From NCBI RefSeq assembly GCF_031326345.1, contig NZ_CP133671.1, positions 5,518,001 to 5,582,000 of the forward strand: a DNA stretch of 64,000 nucleotides, read 5' to 3'. The notes under the pieces are model-generated. The model ran no database searches and was not told the origin of the DNA. It saw only the letters and a list, made by a program, of their open reading frames with translations. Positions 34,615 to 43,495 of the stretch are shown here, in pieces (position 1 is the first letter of the stretch; every line of letters begins with the position of its first letter). The stretch is from Aureispira sp. CCB-E (GTDB lineage: Bacteria > Bacteroidota > Bacteroidia > Chitinophagales > Saprospiraceae). The translations under genes were made by a program, and so were the position numbers.

Positions 34615-37308
34615 ATGAGTCTTAGTGTTTATACCAAGAAGAGTAAAGAAAAACTGATGCTTTCTCACAAGCCATTTGCTAGTGGAGGAGAAGGGCATCT
34701 ATATCGCATTATTGCTCCTCGCTCCTTTTCCAATTCTGTTGTTAAAATTTACCATCCCAATAAACTTAGCCCTACAAGAGAAGCTAAAATTGATTACTTA
34801 TTGGAATACCCTCCCCAAGATAAAGGACAAAATGCTATTGTTTGGGTACAAGATAGTATCAGAGATGCTGCTGGCAACTTTCTTGGTTTTGTCATGCCTT
34901 TGGTTGAAGGAGAAAAATTAGAAATTTTATGTACCTCTAACTTGCCTAAAAAATTAGCCAATACTTGGTATCGGTTTCATAACAAAGCAGACAATGCACT
35001 AGAATTGAGATTAAAAGTTTGTTATAATCTCGCTACAGCAATTCATCAAATTCATGCTTCCAAACGCTATATTTTAGTAGACTTAAAACCAGATAATATT
35101 ATCATTACCTTAGATGGTTTAATTTCTTTGGTTGATTTGGATTCGGTAGAGGTTGTTGAAAATGGTCAGAAGTTGTTTGATGCTCCAGTGGCTACGCCCG
35201 AATATACTCCACCCGAATATTACAACAAAAACAATGCGCACGACCCAACACAACAACAAGCTTGGGATCGTTTTAGTATGGCGGTCATTTTTTACAAACT
35301 ACTCATGGGCATCCATCCCTTTGCTGGTTCTTTTCGGTCTCCTTATGATAATGCTACGACCCTAGCCAAAAAGATAGAACACCATCTTTTTGTTTTTAAT
35401 CCTGAGATCAGTTCTTATAAAAAAAGTATTCCGCCTCCGCATGAATCCTTTTATCACTTGAGTCAAGAATTCCAAGATTTGTTTCTACAAGCTTTTGTAA
35501 TAGGTAGTAAACAACCAGAATTGCGACCAACAGCACATGCTTGGTGTTCTGCAATTATGCAACACTTGGACATTCAGCGTTTCAGAGTTCTACCATCAAA
35601 ATTAATTCAATTACCAGAAAACCAAACGTTATTAGAGGCGGTATACCAAGCTAGTATTTCACCTGATGCTTTTATTCAGGAATTAAAGATGCCTACAAAC
35701 AATTCGCTGATAACTTCATTTCCCACAAAGAAATCTGATGCAACCTTTATGCTTCCTCTTCGGCGAATCAACGCTGCCATTTTAGCATTAGGACTGACCT
35801 ATGGTCTTTCGAATATTTTTTTTAATAACAACTTGCCTGTTGGTTATTTGGTGGTACTAATTACAGTTGTTAGTTCGATGACAATCCTTTGGTTTAGTTT
35901 TTTTAGTCGTCAAAACAATCGAGAAGCCTACTTGCTAAAGATATCTTTATCAGAAACTCTAAAATTTGCTCAAAAACAGCAACAAATATTTGAAGGGATC
36001 AAAGAACATTTAGAACAATTTTGGAAGCGGTTGAATCAAGAGCATTCTAAATTTTTCCCCAATGCATCTCAAAACCAACATTATTCCATTCAACAATCTA
36101 TCGCTCATGAATTTAAGCAACTACAAGAAGATTTGGAACGACAAGATAAATTGGCTAAAGACTTAATTCAATCCGAGACTTTTGAATACACTGCCCTAAA
36201 AAAGAAATACAATCGTGCTCTACATACCAATTCTGAGTTTGCCGCAGCAACATCCTTAGATGCAGAATTATCAGCGATTGATTTTGCATTGCAAGAAAGT
36301 ATGGAAGATTTGCAAAAAATGTTGGGCAAGGAATTAAAGGCAACGCAACTCGAATACGACCAAGTTGTTGAAAAAGATCAACGTAGACTTCGAAATTTGG
36401 AACGTTCTGTACAACAAAAAATTGGACAATATCGAAAAACAAGCTTGCAAGCTAAAAAACAAGAAGAAAAGAAGACTTTGATTAAAATGAAACGTCAAAT
36501 TCAGAAAGATTTTGCCAACGTTCCCAATAATATTGCCACCAAAATTAGCTTGTTTAAAGATGAAATCAAACATTTTTTAAATCAGCACAACATTCAAGAT
36601 ATCCATCAAATCAAAAACATACAAGCTCCAGGGATTGTTACCCTAGAAGATGATAAAAAAGTCTCGATTGCTCCACTCAAATATTATCAAATCCACGAAC
36701 TACTGGAATGGTGGATGGCGGTCAAATTGGGAGAAGTTGAATTGAGTAAAACACTAAAAGAGCAGATTCATCAACATTACGAAGATAAATTTCAGGGGTA
36801 CAAGAAAAAACTTATGGATGAACTCAAAAAAGTGCAACAAGAAACTGCCAAACGCAAACAATCGATACAAAAAGAAGCTTCGGTTGTGCTTAAAAAATTA
36901 CGAGAAAAAAACACTCCTCAGATTGCCGTATTAAAAGAAAAATATGCGCAACAAAAAGCTTTTTTGGAGCAACTTTTTGAGGCTAGAAAAATAGAAGAAA
37001 CCGAAATTCATGAACGATACCAAACTCGGTTTGATGCTTTGTTAGAGGAAGCTCAAACTAGAGCTAATAGAAGTAAGGAGGCTATTCAAACTATCTATCA
37101 AGCTAATACCGCTGATTTTAAGCGTATTGCTGCTTATCAAAAAAATCGAGCTAAATATACCATTGGTTTGGAACGCCTAAAAGAAGAATACAGTCGCTTA
37201 AAAGATAGTCGTTCTAGGTATCAACGCACCAAAGAACAAGCTCAAAAATATCAAGAAATCGACCTTTGGAAACACCTTCAACAAATGTTTTTTATCGCTC
37301 CTATTTAA
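34615..37308 (+). CDS. Protein-kinase-like domain with TM hairpin and long coiled coil
   Basis: 897 residues. Residues ~14-300 form a kinase-like domain related to the YegI/TerY-associated kinases: glycine loop SGGEGHLY (24-30), Lys44 in VVKIYHP, catalytic loop VDLKPDN (Asp156, Lys158, Asn161; the usual HR of HRD is absent), metal-binding Asp174 as DLD in place of DFG, and ATPEYTPPEYY as the APE region. Two membrane helices lie near residues 385-430. Residues ~435-890 are a long charged coiled coil. The kinase core keeps Lys, Asp, Asn and Asp, so it may be active. Members usually sit with a VWA protein (TerY) and a PP2C phosphatase; neither is adjacent here. Confidence 0.75.
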   Translation: MSLSVYTKKSKEKLMLSHKPFASGGEGHLYRIIAPRSFSNSVVKIYHPNKLSPTREAKIDYLLEYPPQDKGQNAIVWVQDSIRDAAGNFLGFVMPLVEGEKLEILCTSNLPKKLANTWYRFHNKADNALELRLKVCYNLATAIHQIHASKRYILVDLKPDNIIITLDGLISLVDLDSVEVVENGQKLFDAPVATPEYTPPEYYNKNNAHDPTQQQAWDRFSMAVIFYKLLMGIHPFAGSFRSPYDNATTLAKKIEHHLFVFNPEISSYKKSIPPPHESFYHLSQEFQDLFLQAFVIGSKQPELRPTAHAWCSAIMQHLDIQRFRVLPSKLIQLPENQTLLEAVYQASISPDAFIQELKMPTNNSLITSFPTKKSDATFMLPLRRINAAILALGLTYGLSNIFFNNNLPVGYLVVLITVVSSMTILWFSFFSRQNNREAYLLKISLSETLKFAQKQQQIFEGIKEHLEQFWKRLNQEHSKFFPNASQNQHYSIQQSIAHEFKQLQEDLERQDKLAKDLIQSETFEYTALKKKYNRALHTNSEFAAATSLDAELSAIDFALQESMEDLQKMLGKELKATQLEYDQVVEKDQRRLRNLERSVQQKIGQYRKTSLQAKKQEEKKTLIKMKRQIQKDFANVPNNIATKISLFKDEIKHFLNQHNIQDIHQIKNIQAPGIVTLEDDKKVSIAPLKYYQIHELLEWWMAVKLGEVELSKTLKEQIHQHYEDKFQGYKKKLMDELKKVQQETAKRKQSIQKEASVVLKKLREKNTPQIAVLKEKYAQQKAFLEQLFEARKIEETEIHERYQTRFDALLEEAQTRANRSKEAIQTIYQANTADFKRIAAYQKNRAKYTIGLERLKEEYSRLKDSRSRYQRTKEQAQKYQEIDLWKHLQQMFFIAPI

Positions 37309-37428
37309 TTAGAATAAACATACTATCATTACTTCTTGGAAAAACCGTATCAGTTTGATTACAAATAGGTTGCACTAGTACCGCTTACTTCCTTAAAGAG
37401 CTAATAATCAAAACTAATGTAAAGATGC

Positions 37429-37470
37429 TTTTTTATTTTTTTGCAAAAAATAAAAAATCCACGAAGTACT
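37429..37470. repeat. Short dispersed-repeat fragment
   Basis: A T-rich run, TTTTTTGCAAAAAATAAAAAA and then CCACGAAGTA, matching the fragment at 32553-32600. Confidence 0.55.
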
Positions 37471-37489
37471 AATACAATAATACTAATCA

Positions 37490-38131
37490 ATGACAAAAAA
37501 AACAGCTTTAATTATTGGCGCTTCTGGCTTGGTCGGAAAACGCTTGGTTCAACAATTATTACAAGACGAACGCTACGAAAAGATCACGGCATTGGTTCGA
37601 ACACCATTGGAAATAAAGCATGAAAAGCTAACTCAAACTCGCTATGATTTTAACTGGCCTAATGCGGACTTGGCCATCGGAGATGAGTTATTTTGCTGCT
37701 TGGGAACGACAATCAAAAAAGCGGGCTCTCAAGCTGCTTTCAGAAAAGTAGATTATGATTATATCGTAGAAACTGCTAAAATTGCCCTAGCTAATGGCGC
37801 TAAAAAAATAGCAGTTGTTTCTTCTATGGGAGCAGATAAAGATTCTAGTATTTTTTACAATAGAATAAAAGGCGAAACAGAGGCAGCCCTTCAAAAATTA
37901 AGTTATGAAGCGTGTTATATCTTGCGACCATCTTTGTTAATGGGGGCTCGCGACGAGTTGAGAATGGGAGAATTGGTAGGTAAACTATTTATGACAGCAT
38001 TTGCTTTTGCTGTACCAAACAAATACAAGGGTATTGAGGGCAAGCAAGTTGCCAAAGCTATGATCGCAATTATGAATTCTAATAAAGTAGGGTTTCAAAT
38101 TTTTGAATCAGATGCGCTTCGCACTTTTTAG
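37490..38131 (+). CDS. NAD(P)-binding short-chain/atypical SDR oxidoreductase
   Basis: 213 residues, an atypical SDR of the HTATIP2/YbjT-like type: IIGASGLVGKRLVQQLL is the Rossmann GxxGxxG, LFCCLGTTIKKAGSQAAFRKVDYDYI is characteristic of the HTATIP2-like group, and SSMGADKDSSIFYNRIKGETE has the Tyr-x3-Lys active site. It probably binds NADP(H). Substrate unknown. It converges with the aminopeptidase gene, with a shared terminator between. Confidence 0.88.
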   Translation: MTKKTALIIGASGLVGKRLVQQLLQDERYEKITALVRTPLEIKHEKLTQTRYDFNWPNADLAIGDELFCCLGTTIKKAGSQAAFRKVDYDYIVETAKIALANGAKKIAVVSSMGADKDSSIFYNRIKGETEAALQKLSYEACYILRPSLLMGARDELRMGELVGKLFMTAFAFAVPNKYKGIEGKQVAKAMIAIMNSNKVGFQIFESDALRTF

Positions 38132-38135
38132 ATTC

Positions 38136-38187
38136 AGTTGAAGATTTAAACTATGAATATGAATACCCATAGTTTAAATCTTCAACT
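38136..38187. terminator. Bidirectional terminator with 20-bp perfect stem
   Basis: A 20-bp perfect inverted repeat (38136-38155 with 38168-38187) around a 12-nt loop lies between two convergent stop codons, 5 nt and 21 nt away. It is unusually long for a terminator. Confidence 0.75.
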
Positions 38188-38208
38188 AAACTTTTGGTTA
38201 TCTTCCTT

Positions 38209-39996
38209 TTACTCTACACCAACAGCTTGGCATTTATTCCACAACCAAGCTTTCTCCTCTCCTTCCAACGAAGGCGACAAAGCTGCATACACACGTTGAT
38301 GATACTGATTCAACCATGCAATTTCTTCTTTTGACATCAAAGATAAATCAATCAATTCCGTTTCGATTGGAAACAAGGTAATGGCATCAAATGCCAAGAA
38401 ATCTTTATTAATTGGAGAAGGTATACAAAGCATTAAGTTTTCAATTCGAATACCATATGCACCTGTTTTGTAAAAACCTGGCTCATTAGAAGATACAGTT
38501 CCCGCTTTTAAAGGAGAGGAACCTCTCAAGGTTGTCGTACTTTCTGCAAACCCTTGAGGGGGCTCATGGACTCTCAAAAAGAAACCAACTCCATGCCCCG
38601 TTCCATGTCCATAGTTCAGACCTGCATTCCAAAGATTCATTCTAGCCAGTACATCCAGTTGAACCCCAGTTGTACCTTTAGGAAAATGAGCCGTTTGCAA
38701 GGCAATATTACCTTTCAAAACTAAGGTATAGTGTGTTTTTTGTTGCGCAGTCGGTGTTCCAAAACAGATGGTTCTTGTAATATCTGTTGTTCCATCCAAA
38801 TATTGCCCACCACTATCAATCAAGAGCATCCCTTCATTTTTGATGGTAGCGCAAGTTTTTTCTTCGGCACGATAATGCACAATAGCTCCATTGGATTGAT
38901 ACCCTACAATTGGCGGAAAGCTCTCGCCTTTGTATAAATCTTGTTGGCTTCTGAAGTAAATTAGCTTATCCGCTACTTCTGTTTCTTTTAAATCTCGATT
39001 TTCAACTGTTTTTTCTAACCAGTTGAAAAAATGAGTTAAAGCAATTCCGTCTTTAACCATTACCGATCTAAAATGAGTTATTTCTGTCTCATTCTTAATC
39101 GCCATTATCGGCATAATAATCGAAGTCCCCTTTATCAAATCCGCTTTGAGAGAAGGCTCAAAAGACCAGCTAAAGTTATTTTTGTCTACAAAAATGGTAT
39201 CTTTTGCTGGTAATACACTCAAAGCAGTGCCTACAGCATGGTAATCCTTTAGGGATACTCCTGATGCTTTTAATTTACGTTTTAACTCTTCAGGCACTTT
39301 ATAATCTCTAATAAACAAGGTTGCCTTTTCTTCACTCACCAACAAATAAGAGAGTACGACAGGAGTATGATCAATATCCCATGCTCGAATGTTCAACAAC
39401 CAAGCGATTTCATCCAAACCACTAATAAAATAATGCTCTACTTTTCTTTTTTTCATCTCCGCACGAACTTGCGACAACTTTTCTTCTCTAGGCTTACCAT
39501 TGTAGAAAACATCATAATCGTATGCAATTGTGTCAGGCAGAGGGGGACGGTTTTCCCAAACTTTACTACTAATCCGTTCGACATCTTTAATGACAATATC
39601 TTTAAGACTACAATGAGATTTTAAATAAGCAATTTGTTGTACAGAAAACAAACTTGCTTCTACCCCTATTGTTGCCCTTTCAGGCAATGTATTACACAGC
39701 CATTCAACGTGTTCTGGTGCATGCTGTACTTTTTGTTTGTGCAAGGTAATTCCTGTCCCTTCCAGTTCTGATTCTGCTTGCAAAAAGTATCTGGAATCGG
39801 TCCATAAAGCAGCATAGTCCGCCAAAACAACTAACAGTCCTGCTGACCCTGTAAATCCTGAAAAATAAGTTCGTACTTTCCAATGTTCTGCCACATATTC
39901 GCTTTGATGAGGATCATTAGCAGGGATAATTAAGGCATCAACACCTTCTGATTTCATAGCAACACGCAGTGCTTTCAAACGTTCTTTTATGGTCAT
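38209..39996 (-). CDS. Aminopeptidase P family (Xaa-Pro aminopeptidase), M24B
   Basis: 595 residues, the long three-domain form like eukaryotic XPNPEP1. Two creatinase-like N-terminal domains (~1-300) precede the pita-bread catalytic domain with the five metal ligands: Asp in LLIDSGGQYLDG and Asp in TTDITRT, His in NYGHGTGHGVG...VHEPP, Glu in NEPGFY and Glu in RIENLM. It releases N-terminal residues preceding proline, using Mn or Zn pairs. No signal peptide, so cytoplasmic. The ATG at 39996 gives full length. Confidence 0.94.
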   Translation of the reverse strand: MTIKERLKALRVAMKSEGVDALIIPANDPHQSEYVAEHWKVRTYFSGFTGSAGLLVVLADYAALWTDSRYFLQAESELEGTGITLHKQKVQHAPEHVEWLCNTLPERATIGVEASLFSVQQIAYLKSHCSLKDIVIKDVERISSKVWENRPPLPDTIAYDYDVFYNGKPREEKLSQVRAEMKKRKVEHYFISGLDEIAWLLNIRAWDIDHTPVVLSYLLVSEEKATLFIRDYKVPEELKRKLKASGVSLKDYHAVGTALSVLPAKDTIFVDKNNFSWSFEPSLKADLIKGTSIIMPIMAIKNETEITHFRSVMVKDGIALTHFFNWLEKTVENRDLKETEVADKLIYFRSQQDLYKGESFPPIVGYQSNGAIVHYRAEEKTCATIKNEGMLLIDSGGQYLDGTTDITRTICFGTPTAQQKTHYTLVLKGNIALQTAHFPKGTTGVQLDVLARMNLWNAGLNYGHGTGHGVGFFLRVHEPPQGFAESTTTLRGSSPLKAGTVSSNEPGFYKTGAYGIRIENLMLCIPSPINKDFLAFDAITLFPIETELIDLSLMSKEEIAWLNQYHQRVYAALSPSLEGEEKAWLWNKCQAVGVE

Positions 39997-40427
39997 TTTA
40001 TTATTTATTTATTATTTTTAATAGTAGTTACTTAGTAATGCTACTTCGTGGTCGTTCGCTTTGTTACTTGCTACACTACTAGCACAAAGGCCCAAGGTCA
40101 TGAACCTAGCGAACTAACTAAAAGCGCAGCGCTCACGAAGTAATCAACGACCACGAAGTAGCAGCGTAGCTAACTACTAATACTAGCAATACTTCATTAA
40201 AAATTGCCAGTAACAGATCGTACTTACTCCAATATTTTTTTCACTAAAAGATCACTCCACAAAAAGCAAGATAATTATTTGACGAAGTGGTGCAACTAAT
40301 GTAATTACATTAACAGAATAAAAGTAAAAACAAGCGTAAATTTATTAGACATTACCAAAAATTAGGAGTCTCTTGTTTGCTTTCCAAATTTGTTATATTG
40401 GTACACTTAACCGCAAATTTCTTACAA
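39997..40427. repeat. Intergenic spacer with MITE-like inverted-repeat element
   Basis: The spacer between the divergently transcribed aminopeptidase and AraC genes. Between 40041 and 40161 a 16-bp inverted repeat, CTACTTCGTGGTCGTT and its complement, encloses about 90 nt; the inside contains a segment related in inverted orientation to about 59026-59065. Its right half is identical over 33 nt, in opposite orientation, to 46063-46095. No ORF. AT-rich promoter sequence for the AraC gene occupies the rest. Confidence 0.75.
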
Positions 40428-41291
40428 ATGGACAATATAAAAACCTATCAGCATATCAATGCCGCCAATGCCAAGCTAAGTTTTGGTATTTCTAGAATGG
40501 AAGCCATTTACACGCAAAGAAAAGGGAAACCAGATGCCCCACATCGACATAATTACTATACAGCCTTGCTCATAAAACAGGCACAAGGAAAGCATTTCAT
40601 TGATTTTGAATCCTATCCACTCAGTGATTTACAAGTTTACTTCATCACGCCAGGGCAAGTACATCAACTCATAGAAGAACAAGTTTCTATAGGGTATTCG
40701 ATGGTCTTTTCCGTAGAGTTTTTGATACAAAACAACATTCCTCTTTCTTTTATTGATGATCTTAATCTTTTTAATAATTATAACCAAAATCCACCTTTAG
40801 ATTTAAATATACAGCAATTTGACAAATTAGCTTATTATTGCAACGAAATGATCGCTTGCCAAGACAGTACCCACAAATACAAAACAGCAGCAACAGGGGC
40901 TTTGTTGAAACTATTTTTAATTACCTGCAATCAAATTTGCACCTTGCCTACTGACAACCCTCAACAATTGGAAGCCAGTAATTCTATCTTAAAAAAATTC
41001 AAGCAGTTGGTCGAAAGTAATTATTTGACATGGCATTCTACTTCTGACTATGCCCGTGCTTTAAACATTACACCAGATCACCTCAATAGAACCATTAAAT
41101 CCTTGATTGGAAAAACTGCTAAAAATTATATCCAAGCTAGGATAACCATTGCTGCCAAACGATTGTTGTACTTTTCTGATTTGAGTTCCAAAGAGATCGC
41201 TTACCAATTAGGGTTTTCTGAGCCTGCTAATTTTAGTGCTTTTTTCAAAAAAAACACGGGCTTATCTCCCTCTCAATTCAAAAAGTCGTGA
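40428..41291 (+). CDS. AraC-family transcriptional regulator
   Basis: The frame extends to a TTG at 40377, but the ATG at 40428 (MDNIKTYQHIN) is the likely start, giving 287 residues. An N-terminal cupin-like ligand domain (APHRHNYYTALLI; ~25-110) is followed by a C-terminal pair of helix-turn-helix motifs: SDYARALNITPDHLNRTIKSLIGKTAKNYI and SSKEIAYQLGFSEPANFSAFFKKNTGLSPSQF. It lies 46 nt upstream of the bestrophin gene and could control it and the pirin gene. Confidence 0.92.
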   Translation: MDNIKTYQHINAANAKLSFGISRMEAIYTQRKGKPDAPHRHNYYTALLIKQAQGKHFIDFESYPLSDLQVYFITPGQVHQLIEEQVSIGYSMVFSVEFLIQNNIPLSFIDDLNLFNNYNQNPPLDLNIQQFDKLAYYCNEMIACQDSTHKYKTAATGALLKLFLITCNQICTLPTDNPQQLEASNSILKKFKQLVESNYLTWHSTSDYARALNITPDHLNRTIKSLIGKTAKNYIQARITIAAKRLLYFSDLSSKEIAYQLGFSEPANFSAFFKKNTGLSPSQFKKS

Positions 41292-41337
41292 TGCTATCAA
41301 CAACTCATTTTATCCATAACTAAAACAATATAACACT

Positions 41338-42324
41338 ATGTACGCCAAACGAAATTATAGTTTTAAAATGACCGCCAATTGGTCCAAAAAACCTTTTTTA
41401 TATGGATTAGTCTATGCGACCGCAATCTGTGCCATTCCCATTGTATTAAAAATTAAATTTTCTTTGCCTTGGCAACCTGTCAGTGTTATTGGTATTGCAG
41501 TGGCTTTTTATTTGGGGTTCAAAAATAACAGTTCTTATGATCGCACTTGGGAAGCTCGAAAAATATGGGGTGCTATTGTCAATCACAGTCGCTCTTTTGG
41601 CGCTGCTACAATGGCATTTGTTCAAGGAGATGGTCGCGAAACAATCCAAAAAGAACTACTTTATCGGCATATTGCTTGGATGACAGCACTTCGTTATCAA
41701 CTTCGTTTAAGCAAGGAATGGGAGCATACACAAGAACGTATCAAAGGACTTTATAATCCTACTGTCTGCGAAAATTATTACCAACAATTAGACACAGAGT
41801 TGTTGCAATACATTCAACAAGACGAAGTGGATTATTACAAAACAAAATCCAATATTGCTACTCAAATATTGATACGACAATCCAAACGACTACAAGAACT
41901 AAAGGATTTAGGCTATTTTAATGATTTTAGACATGTGGAGTTTCATGAGTTGATTACAAAACTATACGATGATCAAGGAAAATCTGAGCGCATCAAAAAC
42001 TTTCCCTTTCCTAGACAATATGCCTCTACGGCACTATGGCTAACCATGGTCTTTTGTGCCTTGTTGCCCTTTGCTATGTTGGATATTTTTATGGAACCAG
42101 CAGGTTGGACAATTTTCTTTTGTCCGCTAATTTCAGCTTTACTTATTTGGGTTTATTTTCTGATGGAAAAGATTGGCGATTATTCCGAAAACCCTTTTGA
42201 AGGAACGTACAACGATGTTCCGATTACTTCTATTGCTAGAGGAATTGAGATTGATTTGAGAGAGATGCTTGACGATACGAATATTCCTGCGCCACTACAA
42301 CCCCAAAATGGCTTTTTGTTATAA
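41338..42324 (+). CDS. Bestrophin-family channel (UPF0187)
   Basis: 328 residues. Signatures: MYAKRNYSFKMTANWSKKPFLYGLVYA at the N-terminus, SVIGIAVAFYLGFKNNSSYDRTWEARKIWGAIVNHSRSFGA, the acidic run EKIGDYSENPFEG, and about four membrane helices. Bacterial bestrophins form pentameric cation- or anion-conducting channels; the selectivity cannot be decided here. It follows the AraC regulator by 46 nt. Confidence 0.92.
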   Translation: MYAKRNYSFKMTANWSKKPFLYGLVYATAICAIPIVLKIKFSLPWQPVSVIGIAVAFYLGFKNNSSYDRTWEARKIWGAIVNHSRSFGAATMAFVQGDGRETIQKELLYRHIAWMTALRYQLRLSKEWEHTQERIKGLYNPTVCENYYQQLDTELLQYIQQDEVDYYKTKSNIATQILIRQSKRLQELKDLGYFNDFRHVEFHELITKLYDDQGKSERIKNFPFPRQYASTALWLTMVFCALLPFAMLDIFMEPAGWTIFFCPLISALLIWVYFLMEKIGDYSENPFEGTYNDVPITSIARGIEIDLREMLDDTNIPAPLQPQNGFLL

Positions 42325-42463
42325 TCTAATAGATTATCCTACTACTAATAACAACAGTATTGAGCAATAATTGTTCATCGCTTTTTCATAAGTTTTATCC
42401 GTTTTTTCATATTCCCTAATTGACTGTTTTACTCGATATTTGTAGTTACAAAAACAAACGAAT

Positions 42464-43336
42464 ATGAATCGAAAAAACTTTATAAAAGGGGCTTTGTTAA
42501 CCAGTTGGGCAACCATTTTTTCGCCTACTAGTATCAAAGCTGAATCAAACAAAAAATCCACTTATGATAGGTTACTGAATCAAGTTGGATTTAATCATTT
42601 ACCCAATAAACAAGATAAAACGATGAACACAGTATTGCATAAAGCCGATAGTAGAGGAAAAGCTGATCATGGATGGTTGAATAGTTACCACAGCTTTAGT
42701 TTTGCGAATTATTACAACCCCAATCGAATGAATTTTGGTGTTTTGAGAGTCCTAAACGACGATCGAGTAGCAGCCAATAGAGGTTTTGGAAAGCACCCAC
42801 ATGACAATATGGAAATTATCTCTATTCCATTAGAAGGCGACTTGGAACATCAGGACAGTATTGGAACAGTTTCTGTCATTAGAGAAGGCGATGTACAAGT
42901 AATGAGTGCAGGAACTGGAATTTTTCATAGTGAAATGAATAAAAATAAAGATAAAGAAGTCAAATTTTTGCAAATATGGGTCTTTCCAAAAGTTAAGAAT
43001 GTTGAGCCTCGGTATGATCAAATTTCTATTCGGGCAATCGAAGAAAAAAACAAGTTCTACCAAGTATTGTCCCCCAACAAAGACGATCAAGGTGTTTGGA
43101 TATACCAAGATGCTTGGTTTCATATGGGAAAATTTGAAAAAGGCAAAAAAGATAGCTATTCGATCAAAAAAGAAGGAAATGGTGTCTATATCTTTGTTCT
43201 GGAAGGCAATGTTAAAGTCGATGGTCAACAATTAGAACGTCGTGATGGCTATGGGATTTGGGATATAGAAAAATTCAACCTAGAAGCTAGTTCAGATGCC
43301 AAAGTTTTGGTCATGGAAGTTCCCATGAATCTCTAA
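42464..43336 (+). CDS. Pirin-family protein with N-terminal export signal
   Basis: 290 residues. An N-terminal signal (NRKNFIKGALLTSW...SIKA) looks Tat-like but has Arg-Lys rather than Arg-Arg. The pirin domain proper begins at MNTVLHKADSRGKADHGWL (residue 54) and has the metal ligands in HPHDNMEI, HQD and HSEMN, followed by a second cupin. Pirins bind iron and some have quercetinase activity; the exported form is a Bacteroidota variation. An internal ATG at 42623 could give a cytoplasmic form of normal pirin length. Probably in one unit with AraC and bestrophin, though the 139-nt gap leaves room for a promoter. Confidence 0.88.
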   Translation: MNRKNFIKGALLTSWATIFSPTSIKAESNKKSTYDRLLNQVGFNHLPNKQDKTMNTVLHKADSRGKADHGWLNSYHSFSFANYYNPNRMNFGVLRVLNDDRVAANRGFGKHPHDNMEIISIPLEGDLEHQDSIGTVSVIREGDVQVMSAGTGIFHSEMNKNKDKEVKFLQIWVFPKVKNVEPRYDQISIRAIEEKNKFYQVLSPNKDDQGVWIYQDAWFHMGKFEKGKKDSYSIKKEGNGVYIFVLEGNVKVDGQQLERRDGYGIWDIEKFNLEASSDAKVLVMEVPMNL

Positions 43337-43365
43337 TGGAATGTTGTACAGGTTGTTAAAAAACG

Positions 43366-43402
43366 ATGGTTCTTCTCAATATTTTGGGAGGAACCATTTT
43401 TA
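43366..43402 (+). terminator. Rho-independent terminator after pirin
   Basis: A 7-bp stem ATGGTTC/GAACCAT (43366-43372 / 43391-43397) is followed by TTTTTAT, 30 nt after the pirin stop. Confidence 0.7.
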
Positions 43403-43495
43403 TTGAATATTTTTGGATTTTCAACAGCCTTTATTCTCATTTACGACCAACAATTATTTCATTGATTTACAATTAACTTAAACCCATTTCTCTTT

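Noticed and set aside
34615-37308. TerY-P triad involving the VWA gene at the left edge
   Set aside because: The VWA gene at 2-1138 is CoxE-like rather than TerY-like and lies 33 kb away, so no functional link is claimed.
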